The notes beneath the pieces are model-generated. The model saw only the letters and a program-made list of their open reading frames with translations, was not told the DNA's origin and made no database searches. From positions 1 through 6,189 of the forward strand of contig PWUC01000095.1 in assembly GCA_003562655.1 (NCBI GenBank): a stretch of 6,189 nt of DNA, given 5' to 3'. This document shows, in pieces, positions 5,777 to 6,189 of the stretch; within the stretch, counting starts at the first letter, position 1; each line of letters starts with the position of its first letter. The position numbers were made by a program, and so were the translations under genes. This DNA comes from Clostridia bacterium (GTDB taxonomy: Bacteria > Bacillota_E > SLMV01 > PUMD01).

Positions 5777-6189
5777 CCGAGTGTTGCCGTTGTTGCACCG
5801 ACCACGGATGGGACACAGTATATCTGCCCGCTGGCGGTTCTGGCCTTCAGCTACCACCGGCAGGCCTGGCCTGGCCGCATGGGCACCGTCTGTTGATGAC
5901 ACCGGGAAGTGTGAGCCTGTGGGCCGGAGCTCTCTGAGCCCGGGAGACGGTGTGGCCGGCGGCTGGACGCGATCCCCGCGTCGAGTCCTCGTTCCATCGT
6001 CATCGTGGGCGACCTCAGTCGAACCCGATCCGGGCCAGGGGCTCCTTCAGAAGTGTCGGCAGAGAATAATGCCCTGCGTGACACACGATATCGGTGCAGG
6101 GGTGTCTGCCTGAGGGCGCGAAAACCTGGGGCAGGCGAGCGTCAAATTTATGGAGAAGCCCTTGTGTCAAATGTCTCAGGTTGTGCTAT
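5777..6189. other. Non-coding or degenerate stretch at the right edge
   Basis: About 410 nt with no gene I can support. A plus-strand frame beginning at GTG 5760 stays open to 6113, but its product has low-complexity, arginine/serine/proline-rich composition, no domain and no proper ribosome-binding site, and it starts inside the hairpin. The last 50 nt are less GC-rich and contain two copies of GTCAAAT (6141-6147 and 6166-6172) plus TTGTGT at 6162-6167. Seventeen nt further on is GCTAT at the window edge, preceded by TGT, which could be a truncated promoter for a gene beyond the window. Confidence 0.4.

Noticed and set aside
5338..5805. 155-codon open frame on the minus strand
   Set aside because: Mostly antisense to the M55 peptidase gene, whose metal ligands are all in place.
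5760..6113. 117-codon open frame on the plus strand after the peptidase gene
   Set aside because: It starts within a hairpin, has no good ribosome-binding site, and the product is low-complexity without a recognised domain.
1..6189. CRISPR array or insertion-sequence ends
   Set aside because: No regularly spaced repeats and no terminal inverted repeats flanking a transposase were seen.

Overview
The window is GC-rich bacterial DNA (close to 60% GC by eye). It uses GTG and TTG as well as ATG starts, and the chosen starts sit behind strong purine-rich Shine-Dalgarno (SD) sites. This, together with the gene families present (short MutS-like ATPases in tandem, a DppA-type M55 peptidase, a dihydroorotase-like amidohydrolase), suggests a GC-rich member of the Bacillota (Clostridia-like) or a relative. 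The assignment is inference; no rRNA or other phylogenetic marker is present.

Layout. Positions 1-1837 (minus strand) hold two adjacent paralogous genes for short MutS-family proteins. The upstream one (311-1837) is complete and carries the MutS-type ATPase domain. The downstream one runs off the left edge (only its first ~104 codons are visible). They are joined by a 4-nt ATGA stop/start overlap, so they are probably translationally coupled, and their products may work as a pair.

Positions 1838-3277 form a gap of about 1.4 kb with no convincing intact gene of normal size. It looks like a gene graveyard. There is a possible 42-residue ORF at 2041-2169 (minus). At 2356-2664 (minus) the remains of a ~100-residue cysteine/histidine-motif protein (resembling DUF2695) can be read only by switching frame several times. 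Weak coding-like patches lie on the plus strand at 2201-2359 (zinc-ribbon-like) and near 3090-3190.

Positions 3278-5715 (plus strand) hold two intact metabolic genes: a cyclic amidohydrolase of the dihydroorotase/allantoinase/hydantoinase superfamily, then an M55 zinc D-aminopeptidase. A 221-nt spacer between them contains one perfect hairpin over the first gene's stop codon and a nested stem-loop in the second gene's leader. All metal ligands are visible in both enzymes. The amidohydrolase lacks the Arg that normally follows the HxH motif in dihydroorotases, so pyrimidine synthesis is not the safest reading. Breakdown or salvage of cyclic amides, D-amino acids or small peptides would fit the pair better (inference).

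Positions 5716-6189 contain a hairpin just after the peptidase gene and otherwise no gene I can support. The last 50 bases have a short direct repeat and a possible truncated promoter facing right.
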